From contig NZ_JAEG01000001.1 of assembly GCF_000518785.1 (NCBI RefSeq), forward strand, positions 620,001-684,000: DNA of 64,000 bases. The letters run 5' to 3'. Source of the DNA: Paenirhizobium selenitireducens ATCC BAA-1503. Its GTDB lineage: Bacteria; Pseudomonadota; Alphaproteobacteria; Rhizobiales; Rhizobiaceae. A program made the translations under genes and the position numbers. Shown one piece after another: positions 22,779 through 31,956 of this stretch. Below the pieces are notes generated by a model. The model searched no databases and had not been told where the DNA came from. It saw only the letters and a program-made list of their open reading frames with translations. Position 1 is the stretch's first letter, and the number at the start of each line of letters is the position of its first letter.

Positions 22779-23378
22779 TCAGCCCTTGGCGAGGTTCTCG
22801 AGCTTCTTGATCGCCACGTCCGGGTTCTCGCCATAGGAGATGGTACCGACAAACCGGCCTTCCTTGTCGAGCAGGAAGACCGAGGCGGTGTGATCCATGG
22901 TGTAGTCGCCGTTCGGATCCTTCTCGTCGAGCGGGACCTTCTTCGCATAGACGCGGAAGCCCTTGACGACCTCGCCCACCTTCTCCGGATCGCCGGCAAT
23001 GCCGATCACCCGGTCGGTGACGTTGGAGATATAGGCACCGAGCATTTCGGGCGTATCGCGCTCCGGGTCGACGGTGACGAAATAGGCCTGCAGCTTGGTT
23101 TTGTCCGGATCGACCGTGGTCAGCCAGCCATTGAGCTCGAACAGCGTCGTCGGGCAGACTTCCGGGCAATGGGTGAAGCCGAAGAACAGGGCCGTCGGCC
23201 TGCCGCGGAAGGCCTGCTCGCTGATCGGCTGGCCGTTCTGGTCGACGAGCTGGAACGGCACGCCGAACGGCGCCTCGGCGATCTTGTCCTTGGTGTCGGT
23301 CACCGCCAGCGTCAGCCAGCCGAGCACGCCGGCCAGCACGACGACGCCGGCCCAGAGGATAATGCGCAAAGTCTTCAT
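22779..23378 (-). CDS. SCO family copper-binding protein (Sco1/SenC/PrrC)
   Basis: A 199-residue protein with an N-terminal membrane anchor (residues 4-26) and a periplasmic thioredoxin-like domain. Copper ligands are CPEVC (Cys71, Cys75) and His163 in DHTASVF. Sco proteins deliver copper to the CuA centre of cytochrome c oxidase or act as thiol-disulfide reductases. No oxidase genes are adjacent. The next upstream gene on the strand is a short membrane protein 136 bases away. Confidence 0.94.
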   Translation of the reverse strand: MKTLRIILWAGVVVLAGVLGWLTLAVTDTKDKIAEAPFGVPFQLVDQNGQPISEQAFRGRPTALFFGFTHCPEVCPTTLFELNGWLTTVDPDKTKLQAYFVTVDPERDTPEMLGAYISNVTDRVIGIAGDPEKVGEVVKGFRVYAKKVPLDEKDPNGDYTMDHTASVFLLDKEGRFVGTISYGENPDVAIKKLENLAKG

Positions 23379-23514
23379 CGAAGGTCAGGTCCCTTTGGAA
23401 CGACGGCAGGAAAGTCACCTGCCGATACGTCGAACGGTGCCGAAGTGCAAATCAACTCGCCGTTTGCACGCCGCGGCGCGCCGATTTGTCCCAGGGCATG
23501 CCGGCATACGCCAG

Positions 23515-23673
23515 TCAAAAACAGGAGGACAGGCCGTTCTCGGCATAGGTCAACACGATATCGGCGCCGAATCGCATCCAGCCGGCAAAGACGACGACGG
23601 TGAACGCCACGCCGCCGGCGACGAGGGCGGCGATCAGGGCATGATTGAGCGGTCTTGGCGCCAAGGGATCCAT
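23515..23673 (-). CDS. Small single-span membrane protein upstream of sco
   Basis: A 52-residue protein with one clear membrane helix (HALIAALVAGGVAFTVVVFA, residues 10-29) and a short tail ending GLSSCF. ATG 23673 is chosen over a TTG at 23715, but neither has a strong ribosome binding site. The conserved-looking hydrophobic core and its place before the Sco gene suggest a real gene, perhaps linked to respiratory complex assembly. Function unknown. Confidence 0.5.
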   Translation of the reverse strand: MDPLAPRPLNHALIAALVAGGVAFTVVVFAGWMRFGADIVLTYAENGLSSCF

Positions 23674-23814
23674 GCCTGTTACATAATACGCGACCCCGCC
23701 CGGCGAAAGGGGCAATGCTCGCGCGCCGCCGCGAAATAAATCGATGAATACCGGGAGTTCTTAAGGTCGCAGTCACATGCTATGATTCCTATACAAACGT
23801 TTTGGGAGGGACGA

Positions 23815-24603
23815 ATGGAAGAACAGGTCATTCAGGCGGCGCTGCCGCCGAAATTGCGGATCAATCCGCTCGAGATGAAAGACGTGACGGGGGCGCTGGC
23901 CGATGGGGTCAGGGACTTCCGGCGATTCCCGTTGCTCGGCCTGTTCTTCGGCGGCATCTATGCGCTCGGCGGTCTCTTCATCGTCGTCATGCTGAGCCTC
24001 TACCACCAGCCGTGGATGATCATCCCGGTCGCCATCGGCTTCCCGCTGATCGGCCCGTTCGTCGCCGTTGGCCTCTACGAAGTCAGCCGCCGCCACGAAC
24101 GCGGCGAGCCGATCAGCTGGCGCGGCGTGCTCACCGAAGTCTTTCGCCAGCGGGAGAGACAGCTCTCCTGGATGGCCTTCGCCGTGCTCTTCATCTTCTG
24201 GATCTGGATCTACCAGGTGCGGCTGCTGCTCGCCCTGTTCCTCGGCTTCAAGATCCCCGCCTCTCTGGCCGCCTTCGCCACGGTGGTGACGACGACGCCG
24301 GAAGGCATGCTCTTCCTCCTGGTCGGCACGATCGTCGGCGCCGTGATCGCCACCGTGCTCTTCTCCCTGACCGTCATCTCCATGCCGCTGCTGCTCGACC
24401 ACGACATCGATTTCGTCACGGCCATGCTGACCAGCATCCGCACGGTGGTCGAAAACCCGGTGCCCATGCTGACCTTCGGCCTGATCGTCGCCGTAACCGC
24501 GTTCATCGCCCTGCTGCCCTTCTTTGCCGGCCTGTTCATCGCACTGCCGGTCCTTGGCCACGCGACATGGCACCTCTATCGGCGCGCCATCGCATCGGCA
24601 TGA
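23815..24603 (+). CDS. DUF2189 integral membrane protein
   Basis: A 262-residue inner-membrane protein with about six hydrophobic helices and a DUF2189-type layout: a soluble N-terminus (RINPLEMKDVTGALADGVRD), then paired helices GLFFGGIYALGGLFIVVMLS and IPVAIGFPLIGPFVAVGLYE, and further spans through the C-terminus. DUF2189 is found in many alphaproteobacteria and has no defined function. ATG 23815 follows GGGAGGGACGA. It stands alone between the sco region and a chemoreceptor. Confidence 0.85.
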   Translation: MEEQVIQAALPPKLRINPLEMKDVTGALADGVRDFRRFPLLGLFFGGIYALGGLFIVVMLSLYHQPWMIIPVAIGFPLIGPFVAVGLYEVSRRHERGEPISWRGVLTEVFRQRERQLSWMAFAVLFIFWIWIYQVRLLLALFLGFKIPASLAAFATVVTTTPEGMLFLLVGTIVGAVIATVLFSLTVISMPLLLDHDIDFVTAMLTSIRTVVENPVPMLTFGLIVAVTAFIALLPFFAGLFIALPVLGHATWHLYRRAIASA

Positions 24604-24714
24604 GAACCAAGTCGGGCGGCGCGTTCCAAGCCGCCCGGTCTTCAACTGAAGCGGCGTTTCCGCTTGCAATATTATTCGTTGCTTAACCACTATTTGAGAT
24701 CATCTAGACGCGAG

Positions 24715-24814
24715 ATGACCGGTTCGGTCATTCGGACATAACGTCCACCGGGACGGGTTTCTCTTCTCCTCGGGCCTCTGCATGCGAAACGAAATTGCCG
24801 ATGCAGTGCATCGG
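24715..24814 (+). promoter_or_regulatory. Two perfect inverted repeats upstream of the chemoreceptor gene
   Basis: ATGACCG-GTT-CGGTCAT (24715-24731) and CCGATGCA-G-TGCATCGG (24798-24814) lie in the 238-base region before the chemoreceptor; the second is 27 bases before its ATG. They could be operators or leader hairpins that affect translation. No known consensus is matched with confidence. Confidence 0.45.
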
Positions 24815-24841
24815 TGATGCATCTGGGCATTGGGGAGGCGC

Positions 24842-26812
24842 ATGCTAGACTCTATTTCGGGAAGTGGACTGTCGGTCCGACAGCGCCTGATGACGCTCGG
24901 CGCGGCAACCTCGCTCGGCATCGGTTCGATGCTGGCGGTCGGCTGGTACGAGAACGTGCAGGTCGACACGGCCCTGACGCGAGCGCTGTCGCTCCAGCAA
25001 CAGGTCGAGCAGTTGAACGAAATGCAGCTGGCCAATTCACGGCTGGTACTCGCCGCGATGGACAGCATCATCGATCGCAGCGAGGGCGCCATCCAGAAGG
25101 AACGCGCCGAAACGATTCGCTCCGCCGCATCCCTGCTTGCCGCAGGCACTCCCATTTTGAGGTCCTTCGCCCAGGAAGCCGGCAACGCCGCCCTAGCGGA
25201 GGCCTATGACGCCGACCTCACCGAAATCGTCAAAGCGATCGAAGTGGATCTCAAGCGCCTGGTCGAGACCGGCGCCCCCGAAACCGAGTATGCCGCGATC
25301 GACGACGCCATCGACGGCGCCGGCGATCGGTTGTCGTCCACCCTCGACCAGACGGCCACGCTTGCCGGTCAGATCATGCAAGAAAGCGTCGAAGGCGCCA
25401 CCGCAAGAGCGGGCGCCTCCCTCTACATCCAGCTCGGCCTCGGCCTTCTCGCGCTGTGCACCACGCTGCTGCTCCAGGCCATTCACGGCAACGCCATCGT
25501 CAACGGTATCCGTGCCGTCCGCTCCGCCATGCAGCGCGTACTCGACGGCGATCTCGAAACCTCCGTCGAGGCGAACGGCCGCCGCGACGAGATCGGCGAA
25601 ATGGGCCGCTCCGTCGACATCTTCCGCAACGCCGCCATCGAGAAGCGCGCACTGGAATCCTCGTCCGCCGAGGCCAACCACAGGAACGAACAGGAGCGCG
25701 AGGCCCGCGCCGCGGCGCTCGCCGCCGACAATGCCGCCGTCAAGCGTGCCGTCGACCAGCTGGCGCTTGGCCTCAACCGTCTGTCGGAAGGCGACCTCTC
25801 GGTGACCATCGCCGAGGCCTTCCCGGGCGATCTGGAACGGCTGCGCGCCGACTTCAACCAGACGACCCATCGCCTGCAGAGCGTCATGGGCGAAATCGCC
25901 TCCAACAGCAGCTCCATTCGCGCCAACGGCCTGCAGATGCGCAGCGCCGCCGACGATCTCGCCCGCCGCACCGAACAGCAAGCGGCATCGCTGGAGGAGA
26001 CATCCGCGGCCCTCGACGAGATCACGGCAACGGTGCGCAACGCCACCGAGCGCGCCGAAGAGGCGAGCCACATGGTCGACAACGCCAAGGTCTATGCCGA
26101 GAAATCCGGTTCCGTCGTCAGCGATGCCATGGCAGCCATGGAACGCATCGAGGACGCCACCGGCGAGATCGGCAAGATCATCAACGTCGTCGACGAGATC
26201 GCCTTCCAGACCAACCTGCTGGCGCTGAATGCCGGGGTCGAGGCCGCCCGCGCCGGCGAAGCCGGCAAGGGTTTCGCCGTGGTCGCCCAGGAAGTGCGGG
26301 CTCTTGCCGGCCGTGCCGCCGAAGCCGCCCGCGACATCAAGACCCTGGTCGGGCGCTCCAGCGCCGAAGTGAAGACCGGCGTCGAACTTGTCACCGCAGC
26401 CGGCGAGGCGTTGCACCGCATCGGCGAAGACGTGCTGCGCATCAACGAACATGTGAAGTCGATCGTCACCTCGGCCCGCGAGCAGTCGGTGGGCCTCAGC
26501 GAAATCAACTCGGCCGTCGGTCAGATGGACCAGGTCACGCAACAGAATGCCGCCATGGTCGAACAGACCAATGCGGCCAGCCACACCCTTGCCGGCGACG
26601 CGGAGAACCTCTCGCGTCTCGTCGGCCAGTTCAGGATGACCGGGAGCGCCTATGCCGCCCCCGTTCAGCTGCAGGCGGCCAGCGCCGCCTCGCTGCCGAA
26701 GCCGTCCCCCGCGAAGAGCCTGATCGACAAGGTCGCGGGGACATTCAACCGAAGCGCTGTCGCCCGTGTCGCAAGCCAGGGCGCTGCAGCCGAAAACTGG
26801 GAAGAGTTTTGA
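24842..26812 (+). CDS. Methyl-accepting chemotaxis protein with C-terminal CheR-docking-like pentapeptide
   Basis: A 656-residue chemoreceptor. TM1 ([21 protein letters not shown], in residues 17-38) and TM2 ([17 protein letters not shown], near 203-219) bracket a helical periplasmic sensor of about 165 residues. HAMP domains follow, then the signalling tip [22 protein letters not shown] flanked by methylation helices rich in Glu/Gln pairs. The protein ends NWEEF after a flexible Ala/Pro-rich linker, close to the NWETF tether that docks CheR and CheB in enterobacteria. A cheW gene begins three bases after the stop. ATG 24842 follows GGGGAGGCGC. The ligand is unknown. Confidence 0.95.
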   Translation: MLDSISGSGLSVRQRLMTLGAATSLGIGSMLAVGWYENVQVDTALTRALSLQQQVEQLNEMQLANSRLVLAAMDSIIDRSEGAIQKERAETIRSAASLLAAGTPILRSFAQEAGNAALAEAYDADLTEIVKAIEVDLKRLVETGAPETEYAAIDDAIDGAGDRLSSTLDQTATLAGQIMQESVEGATARAGASLYIQLGLGLLALCTTLLLQAIHGNAIVNGIRAVRSAMQRVLDGDLETSVEANGRRDEIGEMGRSVDIFRNAAIEKRALESSSAEANHRNEQEREARAAALAADNAAVKRAVDQLALGLNRLSEGDLSVTIAEAFPGDLERLRADFNQTTHRLQSVMGEIASNSSSIRANGLQMRSAADDLARRTEQQAASLEETSAALDEITATVRNATERAEEASHMVDNAKVYAEKSGSVVSDAMAAMERIEDATGEIGKIINVVDEIAFQTNLLALNAGVEAARAGEAGKGFAVVAQEVRALAGRAAEAARDIKTLVGRSSAEVKTGVELVTAAGEALHRIGEDVLRINEHVKSIVTSAREQSVGLSEINSAVGQMDQVTQQNAAMVEQTNAASHTLAGDAENLSRLVGQFRMTGSAYAAPVQLQAASAASLPKPSPAKSLIDKVAGTFNRSAVARVASQGAAAENWEEF

Positions 26813-26814
26813 AA

Positions 26815-27279
26815 ATGAGCAATGCCATCAAGCAGTCCGGCGCCTATCTCGAGATCGTATCCTTTCATCTCGCCGAACAGGAATTCTGCATCGACATCAT
26901 GGCGATCCGCGAAATCCGCGGCTGGGCGCCCGTGACCCCGATGCCGCATACCCCGCCCTACGTGCTCGGTCTCATCAACCTGCGCGGTGCGGTGATCCCG
27001 GTCATCGACATGGCCTGCCGCCTCGGCATGAAGATGACCGAACCGTCGGAACGTGCCGCCATCATCGTCACCGACATCGCCGGCAAGCTGGTCGGCCTGC
27101 TGGTCGAACAGGTCTCCGACATGATGACCATCAAGGGCGAAGACCTGCAGCCTGCACCGGAAATCATTCCCGAAGAACAGCGCGCCTTCTGCCGCGGCAT
27201 CGTCGCCCTGGAGAAGTCGATGGTCTGCTTCCTCAACCTCGACACCGTCATCGCCGACGAGCTCGCCCAGGCCGCCTGA
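26815..27279 (+). CDS. cheW: Chemotaxis coupling protein CheW
   Basis: A 154-residue single-domain CheW that links chemoreceptors to the CheA kinase. Signature segments are EFCIDIMAIREIRGW, YVLGLINLRGAVIPVIDM and GLLVEQVSDMM. It starts three bases downstream of the chemoreceptor stop, so receptor and coupler are made together. The rest of the chemotaxis operon (cheA, cheY, cheR, cheB) is not in the window, so this pair may be an accessory unit feeding a main pathway. Confidence 0.95.
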   Translation: MSNAIKQSGAYLEIVSFHLAEQEFCIDIMAIREIRGWAPVTPMPHTPPYVLGLINLRGAVIPVIDMACRLGMKMTEPSERAAIIVTDIAGKLVGLLVEQVSDMMTIKGEDLQPAPEIIPEEQRAFCRGIVALEKSMVCFLNLDTVIADELAQAA

Positions 27280-27305
27280 TCGCCTGAGCCTTTCGGATCT
27301 TCCCA

Positions 27306-27336
27306 CCCATAACCCCGCTGACGGCGGGGTTATGGG
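27306..27336 (+). terminator. Terminator after cheW
   Basis: A perfect 13-base stem CCCATAACCCCGC / GCGGGGTTATGGG with a five-base loop, 26 bases after the cheW stop and followed by CCGTTTT. It should end the chemoreceptor-cheW transcript. Confidence 0.85.
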
Positions 27337-27525
27337 CCGTTTTCGTGCGTCCAGCGAGGACGGCCTGCCGTGGCGCGGCCATTTTTCCGCCACGCGAAGA
27401 ACACATTAAGCTTATGAAATAATTATATTATTAGACGATTTCAAAGGAACAGAACCCCCCTCCCGGCGTTTCTCCGGTGCATTCCCGACATGTCGAGAAT
27501 GAAGAGATAACCAAGGAGAAATATC

Positions 27526-27852
27526 ATGAACAACGCTATCAAGATCGCTCTCGCTTCCGTACTCGCCCTCGGCTCGGTCTCGGGCGGCGCCTTCGCCCAG
27601 ACCGCTGCAGTCACCGCCGAGCAGAACGTCAGCGTCATCCGCATCGACAGCCTCAACAACGACGCTGGCCGTAGCGAATATGATCGTCTGACGCAGATGT
27701 CGTCCAACCAGGCCGGCATGGCCGAAGCCCAGGCGATGGTATCGGCCGATCCGATGCTGGTTGCCGCGCTCGAATCCCAGAACGTGCAGCTGACGAACGT
27801 CGTGCATGTTCAGACCGCGGCAAACGGCGGCAAGGTCGTCTATGTCCGTTAA
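27526..27852 (+). CDS. Small secreted protein of unknown function
   Basis: A 108-residue protein with a clear Sec signal peptide (IALASVLALGSVSGGAFA, cut before Gln25) and a mature part of about 84 residues. The mature part is rich in Ala, Val, Asn and Gln, has no cysteine and ends in a beta-rich VVYVR. ATG 27526 is preceded by AAGGAG. It is a single-gene unit: its own strong hairpin follows 20 bases after the stop. I do not recognise a family; a periplasmic role is inferred from the signal peptide only. Confidence 0.8.
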   Translation: MNNAIKIALASVLALGSVSGGAFAQTAAVTAEQNVSVIRIDSLNNDAGRSEYDRLTQMSSNQAGMAEAQAMVSADPMLVAALESQNVQLTNVVHVQTAANGGKVVYVR

Positions 27853-27872
27853 GGATGGCATCAGCCGAAACC

Positions 27873-27910
27873 AGTTGCGCTCCGAACTCGAAAGAGATCG
27901 GAGCGCAACT
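27873..27910 (+). terminator. Terminator after the small secreted protein gene
   Basis: A perfect 13-base stem AGTTGCGCTCCGA / TCGGAGCGCAACT with a 12-base loop, followed by TTGTTCG. In the remaining stretch to 28148 I see no gene and no clear regulatory site. Confidence 0.85.
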
Positions 27911-28148
27911 TTGTTCGAATTCGAGGCTGCAACCCCTCGAGTGGCAAGACATGAACAGCAAACGAGCACTTTGGGGTGATGCACCCGTTGTCTGATGTCC
28001 TTTAGAAGCTTGCCAAACTTTAGTCGGCAGTGAAAGTGACATCATCCGGAAAAGTGAACATTCGGCCGTGTCGGACTGACCAATTTTGGGCGGGATCACT
28101 AGCGCGGCACTGCGCCGGCGCGTCCGAATGCCCGTCGGCCAAAGCTCC

Positions 28149-28637
28149 TTACGGCTTGCCCTTTGCCCAGTTGACCGGCTGGCCGAACAGCGGCACCGTC
28201 GAGATCGCCATCTTGGCCGAGCCGTCGACGACCTGGCGCGAGTGGATCAGGTAGATCAGCGTGTCGTTGGCCTTGTCGTAGATGCGGTTGACGACGAGCT
28301 GCTTCCAGATCAGCGACATGCCCTCGCGGAACACTTCCTCGCCCTCCTTCGACAGATCGATGTCGCCGATCTCGATCGGTCCGGTCTGACGGCAGGCGAT
28401 CGAATTGTTGGACGGATCCTCGAACCAGTTGCCCTTCGACAGCCGGTCGATGATCGAGCGGTCGAAATAGGTGACATGGCAGGTGATGCCCTTGATCTTC
28501 GGATCGGTGACCGCCTCGACGATGATGTCGTTGCCGACCCAGTCGACGCCGACCTCACCCACGACCTCGGCGGCGGCCGGGGTGGCAAGGGCCGAGAGAG
28601 CGACCGTGGCGGACAGAAGCAGGGAACGGATCGACAT
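28149..28637 (-). CDS. creA: CreA family periplasmic protein
   Basis: A 162-residue protein of the CreA family. A signal peptide (SLLLSATVALSALATPAAA) is followed by the conserved core VGVDWVGNDIIVEAVTDPK, GITCHVTYFDRS, NSIACRQTGPI and a C-terminal KMAISTVPLFGQPV. In enterobacteria creA lies beside creBCD, but its own role is undefined; the CreBCD system is absent here. ATG 28637 has GGAG upstream. The longer frame to 28703 would place a basic stretch before the signal and is rejected. Confidence 0.9.
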   Translation of the reverse strand: MSIRSLLLSATVALSALATPAAAEVVGEVGVDWVGNDIIVEAVTDPKIKGITCHVTYFDRSIIDRLSKGNWFEDPSNNSIACRQTGPIEIGDIDLSKEGEEVFREGMSLIWKQLVVNRIYDKANDTLIYLIHSRQVVDGSAKMAISTVPLFGQPVNWAKGKP

Positions 28638-28686
28638 GGCAAATCTCCAGGGATGACTGCAATCTAGATAAGCGAAGCGAGCCGCC

Positions 28687-29298
28687 TTACAAGGCCGGCT
28701 CACGCTTGCGGATGCGCCGTACCGAGCAGGCGTCGTAGCCGCCGCGGTATAGCCGACCGACCGAAATCCCGACCCGCTCCGGCAATTCCGCGAGATGCGC
28801 GGCCCCCGCCTCGCGCATCATGGCAATCGAGGCGAGCGCACAGACCCGGGCATCGTCGGCGGCATTGTGATGCATGAATGTGAGCCCCAGATGGGCGGCA
28901 AGGCTGTTCAGACGATGCGAGCCGAGCTGCGGCCACATGCGCTGGGCCATCTTGACGCTGCACAGATAGGACAGTTCCGGATAGGGCCGCCGATAGGCAT
29001 CAAGGGCGGAGCGCCAGACCGAGAAGTCGAAGGCGGCATTGTGGGCGATCATCAGCGCGCCTGAGAAATCCTCGGCGAATTCGTCCATCACCTCGGGAAA
29101 CTCGGCCGCGTCCTCGACATGCTCGGGCCGAATGCCGTGAATGGAGATGTTGAATGGCGAGAACCGCATGGACTTCGGCCGGATCAGACGCTCCTCGACC
29201 CGCACCACTTCGCCGCCCTCAATCCAGGCGAGCCCGACCGAACAGGCGCTGCCGCGCTCTTCGCTCGCTGTTTCGAAATCGATGGCGATGGTTTTCAA
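28687..29298 (-). CDS. 3'-5' exonuclease, DNA polymerase III epsilon-like (DEDDh)
   Basis: A 203-residue DnaQ-type exonuclease. Exo I is AIDFETA (Asp7, Glu9), exo II is HNAAFDFSVW, and exo III is HHNAADDARVCA with the His and Asp of the DEDDh subclass. It lacks the clamp-binding and alpha-binding tails of the replicative epsilon subunit, so it is more likely a stand-alone repair or RNA/DNA trimming enzyme. The start is a TTG at 29298: the frame has no ATG or GTG between it and the upstream stop. The only ribosome-binding-like sequence is a weak GAAGAG. Confidence 0.88.
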   Translation of the reverse strand: MKTIAIDFETASEERGSACSVGLAWIEGGEVVRVEERLIRPKSMRFSPFNISIHGIRPEHVEDAAEFPEVMDEFAEDFSGALMIAHNAAFDFSVWRSALDAYRRPYPELSYLCSVKMAQRMWPQLGSHRLNSLAAHLGLTFMHHNAADDARVCALASIAMMREAGAAHLAELPERVGISVGRLYRGGYDACSVRRIRKREPAL

Positions 29299-29552
29299 GG
29301 AGGACGACTCTTCGCATTCGTTGGCACTGTCCGGTCATACGGCTTACGCTGAGGCGAAGCAATTACGACATATCCCCGCAGCATGGCCCGCCGGCCGGGC
29401 CTCGACATCCCGCCTTGCCTGCATTTCTCGCCTTTTTCGAGCCTCCCCCTATACATTTCGGCGTTTGCCGGGTAGGAACGGCCCAAACATACCCGCAATC
29501 GGCGGGCGCGGTGCATTGGCCCGCTCCACATCCAATTCGAAAGACTTAATCC

Positions 29553-31637
29553 ATGACAGAATTCAACGGCATCGTAGCGCCGATCGCAGAGGCATTGTCC
29601 AAGCGCGGTTATGCGACGCTGACCCCGGTGCAGCAGGCCATGCTCGACCCGGAACTCGAAGGCAAGGACGCGCTGGTCTCGGCCCAGACGGGCTCGGGCA
29701 AGACGGTCGCCTTCGGCCTCGCCATCGCGCCGACGCTCCTCGCCGGCGAAAACCGCTTCGGCCGCGCCGGGGCGCCCTTGGCGCTCGCCATCGCGCCGAC
29801 CCGCGAACTGGCCATGCAGGTCATGCGCGAACTGGAATGGCTCTATGAGAAGACCGGCGCGGTGATCGCGTCCTGCGTCGGCGGCATGGACGTGCGCAAC
29901 GAGCGCCGGGCGCTCGAACGCGGCGCCCACATCGTCGTCGGCACGCCGGGCCGCCTGCGCGACCACATCACCCGCCGCGCCCTCGACCTCTCGGGCCTGC
30001 GCGCCGTGGTGCTGGACGAGGCCGACGAAATGCTCGATCTCGGTTTCCGCGAGGATCTCGAATTCATCCTCGATGCCGCCCCCGACGACCGCCGCACGCT
30101 GATGTTCTCGGCCACCGTGCCGCGCTCGATCGCCGACCTGGCCAAGAGCTACCAGCGCAATGCCAAGCGCATCGAGACGGTGTCGGAGAAGAAGCAGCAT
30201 GTCGACATCGAATACCGCGCGCTGACGGTCGCCAATCCCGACCGCGAGAACGCCATCATCAACGTGCTGCGTTTCTACGAAGCCCGCAACGCGATCGTCT
30301 TCTGCTCGACCCGCGCCGCCGTCAACCATCTGACGGCCCGGCTGCACAATCGCGGCTTCTCCGTCGTGGCGCTGTCCGGCGAGCTTTCGCAGAACGAGCG
30401 CACCCATGCGCTGCAGGCCATGCGCGACGGCCGGGCCCGTGTCTGCATCGCGACCGACGTCGCCGCCCGCGGCATCGACCTGCCCGGTCTGGAACTCGTC
30501 ATCCATGCCGACCTGCCGACCAATTCGGACACCCTGCTCCACCGTTCGGGCCGCACCGGCCGCGCCGGCAACAAGGGCGTCTCGGCGCTGATCGTGCCGA
30601 TGAGCGCCAGGCGCAAGGCCGAGCGCCTGCTGTCCGGCGCCAATGTGCAGCCGAGCTGGGCCCTGCCGCCGTCAGCCGACGACGTGCTGGCCCGCGACGA
30701 CGAACGTCTGCTGGCCGATCCGGCCCTGTCGGAGAAGATCAACGAGGACGAAGCCCCGTTCATTGCCACCCTGCTGGCCACCCACGGCGCCGAACAGGTG
30801 GCCGCCGCCTTCCTGCGCCTGCAGCGCGGCAATCGCTCGGCACCGGAAGACCTGATCCCTGTCAGCCTCGACGCCGGCGCCAAGCGCCGCGAACCGGACT
30901 ATGCCAATCCCTCGAGCCCAGCGACGAAGCCGCGCTCGGATTTCGGCGCCAGCACCTGGTTCTCGCTCTCCGTCGGCCGCCGCCAGAGCGCCGAGCCGCG
31001 CTGGCTGATCCCCATGCTCTGCCGCAACGGCAACATCACCAAGGCGGTGATCGGCGCGATCAAGATGCAGCCGGAAGAGACCTTCGTGGAGATCGCCGAG
31101 AGCGGCGTCGACGGTTTCGTCGAAGCGATCGGCCCGAACAAGACGCTGGAGCGCGGCATCATCGTCAAGCGCCTGGACGGCACGCCGGACTTCAGCGCGC
31201 CGCCGAAGGAGCGCCCGGTGCGCGACGCCAAGCCCTTTGCCGAGAAGAAGCCCTACGAAGGCAAGAAGTCCTACGATGACGCCAAGCCGCAGGGCGACAG
31301 GAAGCCCTGGGCCGAGAAGCGGGCCGCAGCACCGGCGCGCGGCGCGACGGATGACCTGGCCCAGGCCGATGCCGAGGTCTGGGGTGCTGCACCGGCCAAG
31401 CCCGCCCGCGACGACTGGAGCAACGACAAGCCCGCCTTCAAGAAGAAGCCGAAGAGCGCTTCCAACGCCTATGACAAGCCGGCCAAGCCCGACTGGGCCG
31501 GCAAGCCCAAGGGGGACAAGCCCGCCTATGCGGCCAAGGGTGACAAGCCGGCCTATGCCGGCAAGCCGAAGGGCAAGTTCGACGATCGCGGCCCGGCATC
31601 GGGTCCGAAGAAGAAGAGCTTCAAGCCGAAGGGCTGA
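29553..31637 (+). CDS. DEAD-box RNA helicase with DbpA-like domain and basic repetitive tail
   Basis: A 694-residue ATP-dependent RNA helicase. Motif I AQTGSGKT is at residues 44-51, Ia PTREL follows, motif II DEAD is at about 155-158, motif III SAT follows, and motif VI HRSGRTGRAG starts near 330. A DbpA-type RNA-binding fold follows at roughly 465-550 (FSLSVGRRQSAEPRWLIPML). The last 130 residues are Lys/Pro/Gly/Asp-rich with repeats such as GDKPAYA. Such proteins help ribosome assembly or RNA decay, often in the cold. It is a single-gene unit closed by a strong hairpin. Confidence 0.93.
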   Translation: MTEFNGIVAPIAEALSKRGYATLTPVQQAMLDPELEGKDALVSAQTGSGKTVAFGLAIAPTLLAGENRFGRAGAPLALAIAPTRELAMQVMRELEWLYEKTGAVIASCVGGMDVRNERRALERGAHIVVGTPGRLRDHITRRALDLSGLRAVVLDEADEMLDLGFREDLEFILDAAPDDRRTLMFSATVPRSIADLAKSYQRNAKRIETVSEKKQHVDIEYRALTVANPDRENAIINVLRFYEARNAIVFCSTRAAVNHLTARLHNRGFSVVALSGELSQNERTHALQAMRDGRARVCIATDVAARGIDLPGLELVIHADLPTNSDTLLHRSGRTGRAGNKGVSALIVPMSARRKAERLLSGANVQPSWALPPSADDVLARDDERLLADPALSEKINEDEAPFIATLLATHGAEQVAAAFLRLQRGNRSAPEDLIPVSLDAGAKRREPDYANPSSPATKPRSDFGASTWFSLSVGRRQSAEPRWLIPMLCRNGNITKAVIGAIKMQPEETFVEIAESGVDGFVEAIGPNKTLERGIIVKRLDGTPDFSAPPKERPVRDAKPFAEKKPYEGKKSYDDAKPQGDRKPWAEKRAAAPARGATDDLAQADAEVWGAAPAKPARDDWSNDKPAFKKKPKSASNAYDKPAKPDWAGKPKGDKPAYAAKGDKPAYAGKPKGKFDDRGPASGPKKKSFKPKG

Positions 31638-31662
31638 TCCCGCTCGAATGTAATCTTACGAC

Positions 31663-31692
31663 AAGGCCCGCGCATTGCCATGCGCGGGCCTT
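31663..31692 (+). terminator. Terminator after the DEAD-box helicase gene
   Basis: A perfect 12-base stem AAGGCCCGCGCA / TGCGCGGGCCTT with a six-base loop, followed by TG and a short T-rich stretch, 25 bases after the stop codon. Confidence 0.88.
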
Positions 31693-31744
31693 TGCATTTG
31701 CCGCCTTGTCCGCTTAGCCGGCACTGGTTTGCGATCGTGGCATT

Positions 31745-31822
31745 GCCCCTCACCCTGGCCCGACCGGGGTCGAGCCGCGTGTCTCGACCCGTCCTTCGGC
31801 CCCCCCGCAGGCGGGGAGAGGG
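31745..31822. repeat. Palindromic repeat (type 1-like) upstream of the TIGR02587 gene
   Basis: A rhizobial-type element: CCCCTCACCCTGG, a GGGTCGAG/CTCGACCC hairpin (31767-31790), GTCCTTCGG and a closing CCCCCGCAGGCGGGGAGAGGG. It shares the CTTCGG and GGGGAGAGGG parts with the element inside uvrD. It occupies the middle of the 319-base gap 31638-31956, where I see no gene. Confidence 0.7.
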
Positions 31823-31956
31823 AATTCCGTCTGACCCTTCTGCCTCGTGCCCCCTATGGCCCGACCGGCCCCGCCCCCCGCCATCGCCGAGGGCGGCAAG
31901 GGAACAATTGTCCCGCCTCCGCGTTGTCGAGCGCGCAAGGATAGAGCGGGGGCGGT

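Noticed and set aside
8492-31822. Possible CRISPR array made by the recurring GC-rich palindromes
   Set aside because: Copies are few, far apart, inverted relative to each other and not separated by regular spacers; no cas gene is present.
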